Source of the DNA: CAIWHR01 sp963726775
GTDB taxonomy: Bacteria; Pseudomonadota; Gammaproteobacteria; Burkholderiales; Casimicrobiaceae
Assembly: GCA_963726775.1 (NCBI GenBank)
Contig: CAVSDL010000001.1
Span: 1,116,001-1,180,000, forward strand
Length of the DNA: 64,000 nt
Reading direction: 5' to 3'
In this document: positions 7,632 through 16,564 of the stretch, piece after piece
Layout: every line of letters starts with the position of its first letter
Position numbering within the stretch: position 1 is the stretch's first letter
The notes under the pieces: model-generated
Seen by the model: the letters and a program-made list of their open reading frames with translations, nothing else
Databases searched by the model: none
Told to the model about the DNA's origin: nothing
Made by a program: the position numbers and the translations under genes

Positions 7632-9473
7632 CTAGGTCTCGAGCCGACCGCCCAACCGCTCCCGCTCCGCGGCAAGCGCTGCGGGGCGCTTATCCCCAAG
7701 CCGGGCGAACAACTGGTCGTGCTCCGCAAGTTCGCGCGCCCACGAGGCCCGGTCCACGTCCATGACTTGCGCGAAGCGGGCGGGCGGATAGTCGAGGCCG
7801 GCCCAGGTTAGATCATCGTAGGCGGGCTGGAGCCCGAGCGCGGTCTCTAGCGCGTGTCCGCGTCCCCGGCAACGTTCGACGATCCATGCCAGGACGCGCA
7901 TGTTCTGGCCGAAGCCGGGCCACGCAAACCTTCCGTGTTCGTCGGTGCGAAACCAGTTGACGTTGAATATTTTCGGCGGCTGCGCCACGGCCCGGCCCAT
8001 CTTGAGCCAGTGCGCGAAATAATCGCCGACGTGGTAGCCGCAGAACGGCAGCATCGCGAACGGGTCCCGACGCACTTCGCCGGTCTTGCCCGCGGCGGCA
8101 GCTGTCGTTTCCGAACCCATCGTCGCGGCCTTGTAGACGCCTTCCTCCCAAGACGCGGCCTCGACCACCAGCGGCACCGTATCGGACCGCCGCGCGCCGA
8201 AGACAAACGCGTCGATCGGTACGCCGTCGGGGCTGTCCCAGTGCGGATCGAGCGACGGGCACTGGATTGCCGCGACGGTGAAACGCGAATTGGGATGCGC
8301 CGCCGTGCGGCCGCAATCCGGCGTCCAGTCGCGCCCTTGCCAATCGATCAGATGATGGGGCGGCGTCTTCGTCAACCCTTCCCACCACACATCGCCGTCG
8401 TCGGTAAGCGCAACGTTGGTGTAGATGACGTTTTCCTTCAGCATCTCCATCGCGTTGGGGTTCGACTCCCACGATGTACCCGGCGCAACGCCGAAATAAC
8501 CTGCCTCCGGGTTGACCGCATAGAACCTGCCATCGGCGTGCGGCTTGATCCACGCGATGTCGTCGCCGATCGTCGTCACCTTCCAGCCGTCGAATCCCTG
8601 CGGCGGGATCAACATCGCGAAATTCGTCTTGCCGCAAGCGCTCGGAAAGGCGGCGGCGATGTAGCTCTTCTCGCCCGCGGGCGAGGTCACGCCGAGAATC
8701 AGCATGTGCTCCGCGAGCCAGCCCTGGTCGCGGCCCATCACCGAGGCTATTCGCAGCGCGAAGCACTTCTTGCCGAGCAGCGCGTTGCCGCCATACCCCG
8801 AGCCGTAACTCCAGATCTCCCGCGACTCCGGGAAATGCACGATGTACTTGCGCCCGCCATTGCACGGCCACGGCACATCCGCCTGCCCCGCCACGAGCGG
8901 TGCGCCCACCGAATGCACGCACGGAACGAACGGGCCATCCTCGCCCAGGACGGCGAACACCGCACGCCCCATCCGCGTCATCAATCGCATGTTGACGACG
9001 ACGTACCGGCTGTCCGAGAGCTCGATGCCGACATGCGAAATGTGGCTGCCGATAGGACCCATCGAGAACGGAACGACGTACATCGTCCGCCCGCGCATGC
9101 AGCCATCGAACAGTTGGTCGATGGTCCTGCGCATTTCGGCAGGCGCCACCCAGTTGTTCGTCGGACCGGCGTCCTCTTCCCTCTCGCTGCAGATGAACGT
9201 GCGATCTTCGACCCGTGCCACGTCCGAGGGATCCGACCGCGCCAGATAACTCGCCGGGCGCTTCGCCTGATTCAACGTTTCCAGCGTCCCGCCGGCGACC
9301 ATTTCTGCGCACAGTTGGTCGTACTCCTCCTGGCTGCCATCGCACCACACGATGCGATCGGGCTTGGTCAACGCGGCAATTTCGCCGACCCACGCGCGCA
9401 AGCGCGCATGGCGGACGTAGCGTGGCGCCGATACGCCGGCGCCGTCCGCGGTCATCGAAGCGGGATCGTTCAT
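7632..9473 (-). CDS. pckG: Phosphoenolpyruvate carboxykinase (GTP)
   Basis: 613-residue GTP-dependent PEPCK. It converts oxaloacetate and GTP to phosphoenolpyruvate, GDP and CO2, the committed step of gluconeogenesis from organic acids, in the cytoplasm. Visible hallmarks are the kinase-1a/P-loop region PSACGKTN (277-284), whose C280 is the reactive P-loop cysteine of GTP-type enzymes, the preceding SPAGEKSYIAAAFPSA, and FNVNWFRTDEHGRFAWPGFG near the C-terminus. The length fits the GTP class (about 600) and not the ATP class. The ATG at 9471-9473 (MNDPAS) is preferred over an in-frame start 23 codons upstream. It is downstream of the AbrB-family gene with 252 bases between, so probably has its own promoter. 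Confidence 0.96.
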   Translation of the reverse strand: MNDPASMTADGAGVSAPRYVRHARLRAWVGEIAALTKPDRIVWCDGSQEEYDQLCAEMVAGGTLETLNQAKRPASYLARSDPSDVARVEDRTFICSEREEDAGPTNNWVAPAEMRRTIDQLFDGCMRGRTMYVVPFSMGPIGSHISHVGIELSDSRYVVVNMRLMTRMGRAVFAVLGEDGPFVPCVHSVGAPLVAGQADVPWPCNGGRKYIVHFPESREIWSYGSGYGGNALLGKKCFALRIASVMGRDQGWLAEHMLILGVTSPAGEKSYIAAAFPSACGKTNFAMLIPPQGFDGWKVTTIGDDIAWIKPHADGRFYAVNPEAGYFGVAPGTSWESNPNAMEMLKENVIYTNVALTDDGDVWWEGLTKTPPHHLIDWQGRDWTPDCGRTAAHPNSRFTVAAIQCPSLDPHWDSPDGVPIDAFVFGARRSDTVPLVVEAASWEEGVYKAATMGSETTAAAAGKTGEVRRDPFAMLPFCGYHVGDYFAHWLKMGRAVAQPPKIFNVNWFRTDEHGRFAWPGFGQNMRVLAWIVERCRGRGHALETALGLQPAYDDLTWAGLDYPPARFAQVMDVDRASWARELAEHDQLFARLGDKRPAALAAERERLGGRLET

Positions 9474-9725
9474 GCGGGTCCTGCGGGAGGTGGAATCTGG
9501 CCAGGGCGCGCCTGCGCGGGACAACGGATCGCGGCGCGACAACTATTCAGTCTACACCGCGCGCCGACACCCCCGTAAGGCGAGCGGGTTGCGGCCCGGC
9601 AGCCTGACCGCTTCACCCATGTATCGGCTATCGCCGCACCGCCGGACACCCTCCGCGCGCCACGGTCACACCCTGCTGGCAGTACGGCAGCGGCCCTCAC
9701 CCGAACAGCGGCACGGCATCATCGC

Positions 9726-10787
9726 TCACCGACCCTCGCCATCGCGCCCGCCCTTGCGCCACGCCTGCGCACGCGCGAACAAGGGCGCCGTGAACAACAG
9801 AAGCGCTACCACGCGCGTCACATGGAACGCCGTGACGAGCGGCACGCCGAGTTCCAGCGACTTCGCCGTGATGCACATTTCCGCAATCCCTCCCGGCGCC
9901 GCGCCCAGCACCAGCGTTGCCGCGGGCAGCCCTGACAGCGCCGCCAGCATCCAGCCGAATGCCGCTGCCGCAGCGATCGCCCCCAGCACCGTCACCAACA
10001 CCGCAGCGACGAACCGCGGGGCCCCGCGCAGAAAATCCGGCTCGAAGCGCGCCCCGAGCGCGCACCCGAGGAGGCATTGCCCGGCGTTGGACGCGAGGGC
10101 CGGCATCGCCGACAGATTGACTTCGCTCGCCGTCAGCGGGATCGCCACCGCCAACGAGCCCAGGACGAACGCGTTGGGCAGCCGCAGCCGTTGCGCCACC
10201 GCGCTGCCGCATAGCGTTGCGGCCATCAGCGCTGCAAACCCCGCACCGTCGAACATCGTTGCGCCCGGCACAAAACGATCCGCGCCATGGACCCCGAGCA
10301 GCGCATACGCCGTCGGCACCACCGCGACGACAATCAGAACGCGCAGGCTCTGCGCTGCCGCGACCCGATCGACCCGCGCGCCGAATCGTTCGCCCAGCAC
10401 CGCCATCTCCGCCGCGCCGCCGGGAACGCTCGCAAAAATGCCGGTGGTTCGATCAAGGCCCGCGAGCCGCCCCAGCAACAGCCCGCTCCCGTATCCCAGT
10501 CCGATCGCAAACCCCGCGCCTGCAATCAGCAATGGCCACCAGCTCGCCACCTCGCGCACGACCTGCGGCGTGAAATACAACGCGAGTGACGTGCCGATGA
10601 TCCACTGGCCCACCTGTCGTCCGCCGGGCGGCGCCGCGACATTCGTCCCCGCGACACGCAGAAACGCCAGCGCAAACATCGGCCCCAGCATCCACGGAAT
10701 CGGCGTCCCCAGGTGACGGCACGTCCATCCGGCGCCGGCGCCGACCGCGAGCCCCGTCAGCCACGGCAAGGGGCCCGCCCGGGTCAT
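9726..10787 (-). CDS. AbrB-family (PF05145) integral membrane protein, putative transporter
   Basis: 353-residue, strongly hydrophobic protein with about ten predicted membrane helices and an internal duplication: the signature PGG-AEM occurs twice (SVPGGAAEMAVLG and AAPGGIAEMCITA). This fits the AbrB/ammonia-monooxygenase-like putative regulator family of inner-membrane proteins, named after E. coli AbrB; it is not the AbrB DNA-binding protein. Substrate unknown. The start ATG (10785-10787) overlaps the mnmE stop as ATGA, so it is expressed at the end of the rpmH-to-mnmE series. A longer open frame upstream is a shadow of mnmE. Confidence 0.85.
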   Translation of the reverse strand: MTRAGPLPWLTGLAVGAGAGWTCRHLGTPIPWMLGPMFALAFLRVAGTNVAAPPGGRQVGQWIIGTSLALYFTPQVVREVASWWPLLIAGAGFAIGLGYGSGLLLGRLAGLDRTTGIFASVPGGAAEMAVLGERFGARVDRVAAAQSLRVLIVVAVVPTAYALLGVHGADRFVPGATMFDGAGFAALMAATLCGSAVAQRLRLPNAFVLGSLAVAIPLTASEVNLSAMPALASNAGQCLLGCALGARFEPDFLRGAPRFVAAVLVTVLGAIAAAAAFGWMLAALSGLPAATLVLGAAPGGIAEMCITAKSLELGVPLVTAFHVTRVVALLLFTAPLFARAQAWRKGGRDGEGR

Positions 10788-12166
10788 TTGCCGATGCAGA
10801 ACCGCGCGAAGATGACACCGAGCAGATCCTCCGCGGTGACTTCGCCCGTGATCGAGGAAAGCGCCTGCTGCGCCGCGCGCAGTTCTTCGGCAAAGAGCTC
10901 GAGCGGCGGTTGCGCAACCGCCAGGTGCTGCGCCGCTGCCGCCAGGCGCTGCTGCCCGCCGCGCAGCGCATCCAGATGCCGCGCACGTGCGAGGTAGGTG
11001 CCCTCCATATCTCCGTGCGCGCCCGCATGCGCGAGAATTTCCTGGCGCAGGAGGTCGACTCCGGCGCCTGTCTTCGCCGACAGGAACACGTGGCGATGCC
11101 GGTCCGCGGCGCCAGGGACCTCCCGCATTTCCGCCTTTGGCGCCAGCCCCGCGAGGTCGATCTTGTTGTGAATCACGATGCGCGCCAGCGTCGTCGGCAG
11201 CTGCGCGAGAATCGCGGCGGCGGCGTCGAGCGCGTCCGCCGCGTCGTCCCTGGCGTCGACGAGCACCAGCGCGAGATCGGCACCGCGCACCGCCGCCCAC
11301 GTACGCTCGATGCCCAGAGTCTCGATCGGATCATCGGTAGCCCGCAGGCCCGCGGTGTCGATCACCGTCAGCGGGATTCCGTGAATCTCCATCGCGCTCG
11401 GCACCGCGTCGCGCGTGGTGCCGGCGATCGGCGTGACGATCGCGATCTCGTCGCCCGCCAGCTGATTCAGGAGACTCGATTTGCCGACATTCGGCGCGCC
11501 GACCAATACGCCCGTCAGGCCCTCGCGCAACAACGCGCCCTGTCTCGCGCACTCCAGTACTTTCGCAACCTGTCCGCGAATCGCGGCCAGCTTGCCGTGT
11601 GCATCCGCGGCGCGCAGAAAGTCGATGTCTTCGTCGGGGAAATCGAGTGTGGCCTCCGTCAACATGCGCAGCTCGGTAAGCTCGTTCACCAGTGCATGGA
11701 TTTCGCGCGAGAACGCGCCCGAAAGACTCCGCGCCGCGGCGCGGGCGGCCGTCGCGGTGGCCGCGTCGATCAAGTCGGCCACCCCCTCCGCCTGCGCGAG
11801 GTCCAGCTTGCCGTTGAGAAACGCGCGTTTGGTGAACTCGCCCGGCTCCGCCATCCGGGCGCCCAACTCGAGACACCGTGACAGCACCAGGCGCAATACG
11901 GCCGGCCCGCCATGCCCGTGCAGTTCGAGCACGTCCTCGCCTGTATACGAGCGCGGCGCGGGAAAGAGGATTGCCAGCCCCTGGTCCAGCGCCTCGCCGT
12001 TACCGCCACGGAACGTCGCGACGGTCGCCACTCGCGGCGCCGGAACGCGGTCGAGGAGCCCGGCAACGACATCCGGCACTTCGGCGCCCGAGATGCGGAT
12101 CACCCCGATGCCGCCCCGGCCAGGCGGAGTCGCAATCGCGGCGATGGTGTCGGAGGCGAAAATCAT
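10784..12166 (-). CDS. mnmE: tRNA modification GTPase MnmE (TrmE)
   Basis: 460-residue GTPase that forms the cmnm5U34 tRNA modification complex with MnmG. Domains: N-terminal folate-binding domain (start MIFASDTIAAIATPPGRGG), helical domain, inserted G domain with G1 GAPNVGKSS, G2/G3 region GTTRDA and DTAGLR, G4 NKID, and the C-terminal catalytic FCIGK. Length is typical. It sits after yidC in the conserved rpmH-rnpA-yidD-yidC-mnmE order of betaproteobacterial origins and overlaps the next gene by ATGA. MnmG is 4 kb away on the same strand, so both partners lie on one side of the origin. Confidence 0.97.
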   Translation of the reverse strand: MIFASDTIAAIATPPGRGGIGVIRISGAEVPDVVAGLLDRVPAPRVATVATFRGGNGEALDQGLAILFPAPRSYTGEDVLELHGHGGPAVLRLVLSRCLELGARMAEPGEFTKRAFLNGKLDLAQAEGVADLIDAATATAARAAARSLSGAFSREIHALVNELTELRMLTEATLDFPDEDIDFLRAADAHGKLAAIRGQVAKVLECARQGALLREGLTGVLVGAPNVGKSSLLNQLAGDEIAIVTPIAGTTRDAVPSAMEIHGIPLTVIDTAGLRATDDPIETLGIERTWAAVRGADLALVLVDARDDAADALDAAAAILAQLPTTLARIVIHNKIDLAGLAPKAEMREVPGAADRHRHVFLSAKTGAGVDLLRQEILAHAGAHGDMEGTYLARARHLDALRGGQQRLAAAAQHLAVAQPPLELFAEELRAAQQALSSITGEVTAEDLLGVIFARFCIGK

Positions 12167-12234
12167 GATCCGAGATTACCGCGGCGGGGCGCCCCTCGCG
12201 CGATGCGCTTGCTTCCCGGCCCGCGCCTCGGCCT

Positions 12235-13941
12235 CTAGCGTCGCTTCGCCGCCGCGACCGCCGCTTCCCTTTCCAGCACGCGGTTCATGTGCCATTGCTG
12301 GAAGATCTGCAACGAATTGTTGATGAGCCAGTAGAGGACCAGCCCCGACGGGAAGAAGATGAACATCACCGAGAAGGCGATCGGCATGATCTGCATCACC
12401 TTGGCCTGCACCGGGTCGGAGATGGGCGTCGGGGATAGCCTGACCTGGAGGTACGCGGTGATCGCGTAGATGACCGGCAACACGAAATACGGGTCCGGCG
12501 CCGACAGATCCTTGATCCAACCGATCCAAGGCGCATGTCGCAATTCGACGGCCGACAGCAGCACCCAGTACAACGCGATGAAAACCGGGATCTGGACCAG
12601 TATCGGCAGACAGCCCCCCAGCGGGTTGATCTTTTCCTGCTTGTACATCTCCATCATCTTGATCTGGAGCTGCTGTTTGTCATCCGCGTATTGCGCCTGC
12701 AATGCCTTCAACTTCGGCGCAATCACCTTCATCTTGGCCATCGAACGGGCGCTGGCATGATTCAGAGGATAGAACGCGCTCTTGATGATGATGGTGAGCA
12801 GAATGATCGCCCAGCCCCAGTTCCCCACGATCCCGTGCAGCCATTTGAGCAGCCAGAACAGCGGCGCTGCGATCACGGTGAAGATGCCGTAGTCGACGAC
12901 AAGGTCGAAGCCCTGGGCGAGCTTCGACAGCGCGCCCTGCTCCTGCGGCCCGACGTACAGCGGGACACCGATTTCCCCGGTCGCGCCGGGCGCGATCGGG
13001 GCTTCGGCCTGCACGATCACGCCGACGGCGTAGGCCCCGCCGTCGAGCTTGCGCGCGTAGAACTCGCGCGCGCGCTTCTTCTCGTCCGACGGCAACCACG
13101 CCGCGACGAAATAGTGCTCCACCATGCCGACCCACCCGTTGTCGGCATTCTTCGTGTAAGGCAGTTTTCGAGCAGGGTCCGCGGCGAGCTTGTCGAGGTC
13201 GCCGAACTCGACCTTCTTGAACTTGTCGGTCTCGTTGTAGATAACCGGCCCGGTGTAGGATGCTGGCGCCATCGAGTTCTGCGTCCCTTGCGTCTTTGTG
13301 TCGCGCGTCAGCTGGAAATACGCGGAGGGCGCGATCGGCGCGCTTCCGGCATTCGTGACGTCGTATGCGACGTCGATCAGGTAGCTGCCCCTGTGGAAGG
13401 TCAGTCGCTGGACGATCCGGTCACCATTCGGAGCCGTCGCCTGCAGTCGCAGCTCGAGTGCGGTCGCGCCTGGCGCCAATTCCCGCGGGCCCGGCAGAAC
13501 CTCGTACACCGTCCGATGGTTCGGCATCCCCTCACCCAACAGCCCGGACTGCGCAACGAGCAAGCGCTCGGGTGTGCGGAGCAACGCGAGATAGGGTTTC
13601 GCTTCGTCGCCTGGGTCATGGTGCGCAAGGAGCGCGACCTGTGCGATCACTCCGCCGACCGTGTCGATCTCGGCGCGGTACAGATCCGTCTGGACGGTAA
13701 TGAGTTGCCCCACCGTCGCCGCCGGGTCCTTCGCGACCGGTGCGGACGCGCCCGGCACCGCGGGCGCGGGGCGCGCAGCCGGCAACGCCGGGACGTCGGC
13801 GCGGGGCGCCACTCCGCTGCCCGGCAGGGTTGCGACGGCAGCCGGAGCCGGTGGCGGCCGCTGCTCCTTCTGCCACGCCTCCCAGAGGAAAAGCGCCGAC
13901 ATCGAGAAAATCGCGAAAAGGATCAGGCGTTGCGTATCCAT
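12235..13941 (-). CDS. yidC: Membrane protein insertase YidC
   Basis: 568-residue Oxa1/YidC insertase of the Gram-negative type. It inserts and folds inner-membrane proteins, alone or with SecYEG. The N-terminal membrane anchor (MDTQRLILFAIFSMSALFLWEAW region) is followed by an Ala/Pro-rich linker, the large periplasmic domain, and the conserved C-terminal five-helix core from about residue 365 (GNWGWAIILLTIIIKSAFYPL, MGGCLPILVQIPVFIALY-like segment, and the final positively charged tail). The ATG at 13939-13941 is chosen because the family begins MDxQR; a GTG two codons earlier is possible. Sits between yidD and mnmE. Confidence 0.97.
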   Translation of the reverse strand: MDTQRLILFAIFSMSALFLWEAWQKEQRPPPAPAAVATLPGSGVAPRADVPALPAARPAPAVPGASAPVAKDPAATVGQLITVQTDLYRAEIDTVGGVIAQVALLAHHDPGDEAKPYLALLRTPERLLVAQSGLLGEGMPNHRTVYEVLPGPRELAPGATALELRLQATAPNGDRIVQRLTFHRGSYLIDVAYDVTNAGSAPIAPSAYFQLTRDTKTQGTQNSMAPASYTGPVIYNETDKFKKVEFGDLDKLAADPARKLPYTKNADNGWVGMVEHYFVAAWLPSDEKKRAREFYARKLDGGAYAVGVIVQAEAPIAPGATGEIGVPLYVGPQEQGALSKLAQGFDLVVDYGIFTVIAAPLFWLLKWLHGIVGNWGWAIILLTIIIKSAFYPLNHASARSMAKMKVIAPKLKALQAQYADDKQQLQIKMMEMYKQEKINPLGGCLPILVQIPVFIALYWVLLSAVELRHAPWIGWIKDLSAPDPYFVLPVIYAITAYLQVRLSPTPISDPVQAKVMQIMPIAFSVMFIFFPSGLVLYWLINNSLQIFQQWHMNRVLEREAAVAAAKRR

Positions 13942-14002
13942 GACCACCTAGATGAGTCGGCGTACGCCGGGATGGCGTTGCACGGGGAACGGGTCGGGAA
14001 TT

Positions 14003-14212
14003 CTACGGCACCGGGTCGTACCCACCCGGATGATACGGATGACAACGCAATACGCGCCGCGCCGCCAGCCACGCGCCCTTCGGCACCCCATGCTTCGCCA
14101 CCGCTTCACGCGCGTAATCCGAGCAACTCGGCGCGAACCGGCAATTCGATCCGAGCAGCGGCCGAAATACGTACTGGTAGCCGCGGATCAGCGCGAGCAC
14201 GAGGGCTTTCAC
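14003..14212 (-). CDS. yidD: Membrane protein insertion efficiency factor YidD
   Basis: 69-residue protein with the YidD signature: a short hydrophobic/amphipathic N-terminus (ALVLALIRGYQYVFRPLLG) followed by the conserved cysteine segment CRFAPSCSDYAREA and CHPYHPGGYDPVP at the C-terminus. It is a peripheral inner-membrane protein that assists YidC-dependent insertion. The start is GTG (14210-14212), which overlaps the rnpA stop as GTGA; the stop is 61 bases before yidC. Confidence 0.93.
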   Translation of the reverse strand: MKALVLALIRGYQYVFRPLLGSNCRFAPSCSDYAREAVAKHGVPKGAWLAARRVLRCHPYHPGGYDPVP

Positions 14213-14574
14213 GGGGACGGGTCGCCGACGAACGCTCGAAGCAACTGCGACGCCTCCGCTGCAACCCGCCGAAATTCCGTGCGCAGGCACGTCCGCTTCA
14301 AGCGGAGTATCACGTCGTAAGCTTCGACGGCCGGACGCATTTCGCTGATCGAATGGCGCAACATGCGCCGCACGCGGTTGCGATCCACGGCACGCGGAAG
14401 CGCCTTCTTGCCGATGACGAAGCCCACGCAGCCCGGCGTTCTCGCCGCCGGCGCGGCAATGACCTGAAGAAATTCGCCGTCGCGGCGGCGCCCCGCCCGG
14501 AACAGCGCCTCGAACGTACCCGCGCCCGTCAGCCGGAACCGGCGGTAGCCGCGTGGCGCAGCGGCCTGCGTCAG
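14209..14574 (-). CDS. rnpA: Ribonuclease P protein component RnpA (non-standard start)
   Basis: Protein subunit of RNase P, which matures tRNA 5' ends. The diagnostic RNR motif AVDRNRVRRMLR and the upstream FRLTGAGTFEALFRAGRR segment fit the family. The frame holds no ATG or TTG, and its only GTG (14425-14427) would cut off the first third of the conserved domain. The full-length product requires a CTG start at 14572-14574, which overlaps the rpmH stop as CTGA and gives about 121 residues. I infer initiation at that CTG by translational coupling to rpmH; a frameshift error upstream is the alternative. It overlaps yidD downstream by GTGA. Confidence 0.85.
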   Translation of the reverse strand: MTQAAAPRGYRRFRLTGAGTFEALFRAGRRRDGEFLQVIAAPAARTPGCVGFVIGKKALPRAVDRNRVRRMLRHSISEMRPAVEAYDVILRLKRTCLRTEFRRVAAEASQLLRAFVGDPSP

Positions 14575-14705
14575 GGCGTAAGGCGCGCGCGACCCTTGGC
14601 GCGCCGCGCCGAGAGCACCTTGCGGCCGCCAACGGACTTCATTCGGGCGCGAAATCCGTGCGTCCGCTTGCGCTTGACGACGGAGGGCTGGTACGTGCGT
14701 TTCAT
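14571..14705 (-). CDS. rpmH: 50S ribosomal protein L34
   Basis: 44-residue, highly basic L34 (MKRTYQPSVVKRKRTHGF start, RRAKGRARLTP end), full family length. First gene of the rpmH-rnpA-yidD-yidC-mnmE series, divergent from dnaA as in most proteobacteria. The 364-base divergent region upstream carries a good promoter and a DnaA box. Confidence 0.98.
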   Translation of the reverse strand: MKRTYQPSVVKRKRTHGFRARMKSVGGRKVLSARRAKGRARLTP

Positions 14706-14736
14706 GATGGGGGACCTTCGGTGATAAAGCCTTATA

Positions 14737-14765
14737 TTTAAACGCGTTAAGGGTCCCGTTGTCAA
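14737..14765 (-). promoter_or_regulatory. Sigma-70 promoter of rpmH
   Basis: On the minus strand a perfect -35 TTGACA (14760-14765) is followed after 17 bases by TTTAAA (14737-14742), or after 18 by TTAAAT. This AT-rich patch stands out from the GC-rich surroundings and is placed about 30 bases before the rpmH ATG. Confidence 0.7.
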
Positions 14766-14831
14766 TCGCCAGCCCTTAAAACGCGGGACGGCCCGAGCCC
14801 GTCGCCCGACCTTGGCGGGGTGCCCGCCGCC

Positions 14832-14840
14832 TGTGGATAA
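14832..14840 (-). promoter_or_regulatory. DnaA box (perfect, inverted)
   Basis: TGTGGATAA on plus is the exact complement of the consensus TTATCCACA. It lies in the rpmH-dnaA intergenic region and may serve replication initiation or dnaA/rpmH control. Confidence 0.8.
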
Positions 14841-14877
14841 CTTCGCCGCCGCGCGGTACACTTCGCGCGTCACGGAC

Positions 14878-14901
14878 GGTAGGTCAGATGGTAGGTCAGA
14901 T
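14878..14901. repeat. Tandem 12-bp direct repeat, two copies
   Basis: GGTAGGTCAGAT occurs twice head to tail without a mismatch or gap, between the DnaA box and dnaA. Function unknown. Confidence 0.8.
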
Positions 14902-15069
14902 CCGCTCGTCAACGCTTCCCTCGGGCCGAGCGGATGACAGCAGAACCCGGCCCGTTGACGAACCGAAGCCCGCAACTCTCCGGCGCGCCAACGACTGTGC
15001 GCGGCGCTACCAGGCAATCGCTGTCCGGGCCACCATTGGCCGCAACCCGCACCAGGAAAGTCCCGCAGC

Positions 15070-16449
15070 ATGGTTTCCCTTCCGGCATTCTGGCAACGCT
15101 GCCTAGACACATTCCGTGACGAACTGACGCCGCAGCAATTCAATACCTGGATCCGCCCGCTGGCGGTCGAGGCCGCCGCTGACGGCTATCGACTTCTTGC
15201 GCCTAATCGATTCGTGCTGCAATGGGTCAAGGAGCGCTTCGCCGACCGCATCGCCGAACTTGCCTCCACCGCGGAAGGCCGCGTGGTCCCCATCGCTCTC
15301 GCCGTCCGCGAGCCGCCGGACGTTCCGGTGGCGCAGCCCTCGCCTCCCGCTGCGGACGTCGTCGCCCCCGCGCCGCCGTTCCCCGATCTCGCGGCGGTAT
15401 CGACGCCCCCCGCGCTCCCGCGCCGTCATGAGCGCACCAGCCTCAATCCAGGCTTCACGTTTGCGAGTTTCGTGGCCGGCAAGGCCAATCAACTGGCGCG
15501 CGCCGCGGGCATGCAGGTAGCCGAGCACCCGACTTCGTACAACCCGTTGTTCGTGTATGGCGGCGTAGGCCTTGGGAAGACGCACCTCGTGCAGGCGATC
15601 GGCAACGACATCCTGGAGCGCGATCCCGTAGCCAAGATCCGTTACATCCACGCCGAGACCTATGTGTCCGACGTCGTCCGCGCGTACCAGCACAAGGCTT
15701 TTGACGTATTCAAGCGCTATTACCGCTCGCTCGACCTGCTGCTTATCGACGACATCCAGTTCTTCAACGGCAAGACCCGCACGCAGGAAGAATTCTTCTA
15801 TCTCTTCAACACCCTCATCGAAGGGCACAAGCAAGTCGTCATCACCTGCGATACCTACCCGAAGGAAATTTCGGGTCTGGAGGAACGCCTCATCTCGCGT
15901 TTCGGCTGGGGACTGACCGTGGCGCTCGAGCCACCTGAACTCGAAATGCGCGTGGCCATCCTCCTCGCCAAGGCGCACGCGACCGATCTCAAGATCGACG
16001 AGCAGGTGGCATTTTTCATCGCGAAGCACATTCGCTCCAACGTTCGCGAACTCGAAGGCGCGTTGAAACGCGTCGCCGCGTACTCGAGCTTCCACGGCCA
16101 GGACATCACCCTCACCGTTGCCAAGGAGGCGCTTCGCGATCTGCTCGCGGTGCAGAACCGCCAGGTCTCGATCGAGAACATCCAGAAGACCGTCGCCGAT
16201 TATTACAAGATCCGCATCTCCGAGATGCACTCGAAAAAACGGTCTCGCGCCATCGCCCGCCCCCGCCAGGTCGCCATGGCGCTCGCCAAGGAATTGACCC
16301 AGCTATCGCTACCCGAGATTGGCAGCAACTTCGGCGGCCGTGACCACACGACCGTTCTGCATGCCTGCAGGCAGATCACCAAGTTGCGCGAAACCGTCCC
16401 GGAACTCAACCACGACGTCAATTTTCTCCTTCAGGTCCTGCGCAATTGA
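15070..16449 (+). CDS. dnaA: Chromosomal replication initiator protein DnaA
   Basis: 459-residue initiator AAA+ ATPase. Domain I (residues 1-80, FWQRCLDTFRDELTPQQFNTWI) binds DnaB and itself, domain II is a Pro/Ala-rich linker (about 85-125), domain III has Walker A GGVGLGKTHL and Walker B LLLIDDIQFF, and domain IV ends with the DnaA-box-binding signature GGRDHTTVLHACRQI. Full length. The ATG (15070-15072) has AGGAAAG nine bases upstream. It heads the dnaA-dnaN-gyrB series and is flanked on both sides by intergenic DnaA boxes, so autoregulation is likely. Confidence 0.98.
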   Translation: MVSLPAFWQRCLDTFRDELTPQQFNTWIRPLAVEAAADGYRLLAPNRFVLQWVKERFADRIAELASTAEGRVVPIALAVREPPDVPVAQPSPPAADVVAPAPPFPDLAAVSTPPALPRRHERTSLNPGFTFASFVAGKANQLARAAGMQVAEHPTSYNPLFVYGGVGLGKTHLVQAIGNDILERDPVAKIRYIHAETYVSDVVRAYQHKAFDVFKRYYRSLDLLLIDDIQFFNGKTRTQEEFFYLFNTLIEGHKQVVITCDTYPKEISGLEERLISRFGWGLTVALEPPELEMRVAILLAKAHATDLKIDEQVAFFIAKHIRSNVRELEGALKRVAAYSSFHGQDITLTVAKEALRDLLAVQNRQVSIENIQKTVADYYKIRISEMHSKKRSRAIARPRQVAMALAKELTQLSLPEIGSNFGGRDHTTVLHACRQITKLRETVPELNHDVNFLLQVLRN

Positions 16450-16533
16450 CGCCCGGTTCAGCCTTTGCCGCCCGGCAGCGCAAGACCGCGCCCAGGAACG
16501 TGCTTTTCAACGCCGCCGCAGCGCTTTCCCGTG

Positions 16534-16555
16534 CTGGAAAAGATTACCTTTCCAG
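16534..16555. repeat. Inverted repeat at the dnaN promoter
   Basis: CTGGAAA (16534-16540) and TTTCCAG (16549-16555) are perfect 7-base inverted arms around an 8-base spacer; the left arm covers the -35 hexamer of the predicted dnaN promoter. It may be an operator or a hairpin; a third CTGGAA occurs near 16585. Confidence 0.6.
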
Positions 16556-16563
16556 TCTATAAT
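16535..16563 (+). promoter_or_regulatory. Sigma-70 promoter upstream of dnaN
   Basis: TGGAAA (16535-16540, four of six -35 bases), 17-base spacer, perfect TATAAT (16558-16563). A DnaA-box-like sequence (TGTGGATTA, 16565-16573) starts one base after the -10, so DnaA bound here could repress dnaN-gyrB transcription. Confidence 0.6.
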
Positions 16564-16564
16564 A

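Larger units (their letters stand above)
14706..15069. other. rpmH-dnaA divergent intergenic region (candidate oriC part)
   Basis: 364 bases without a gene. It holds the rpmH promoter, one perfect DnaA box in inverted orientation (TGTGGATAA, 14832-14840), and a tandem duplication of the 12-mer GGTAGGTCAGAT (14878-14901). Transcription diverges here: genes to the left are on minus, genes to the right on plus, as expected at an origin. I see no promoter for dnaA that I would defend. Confidence 0.6.
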
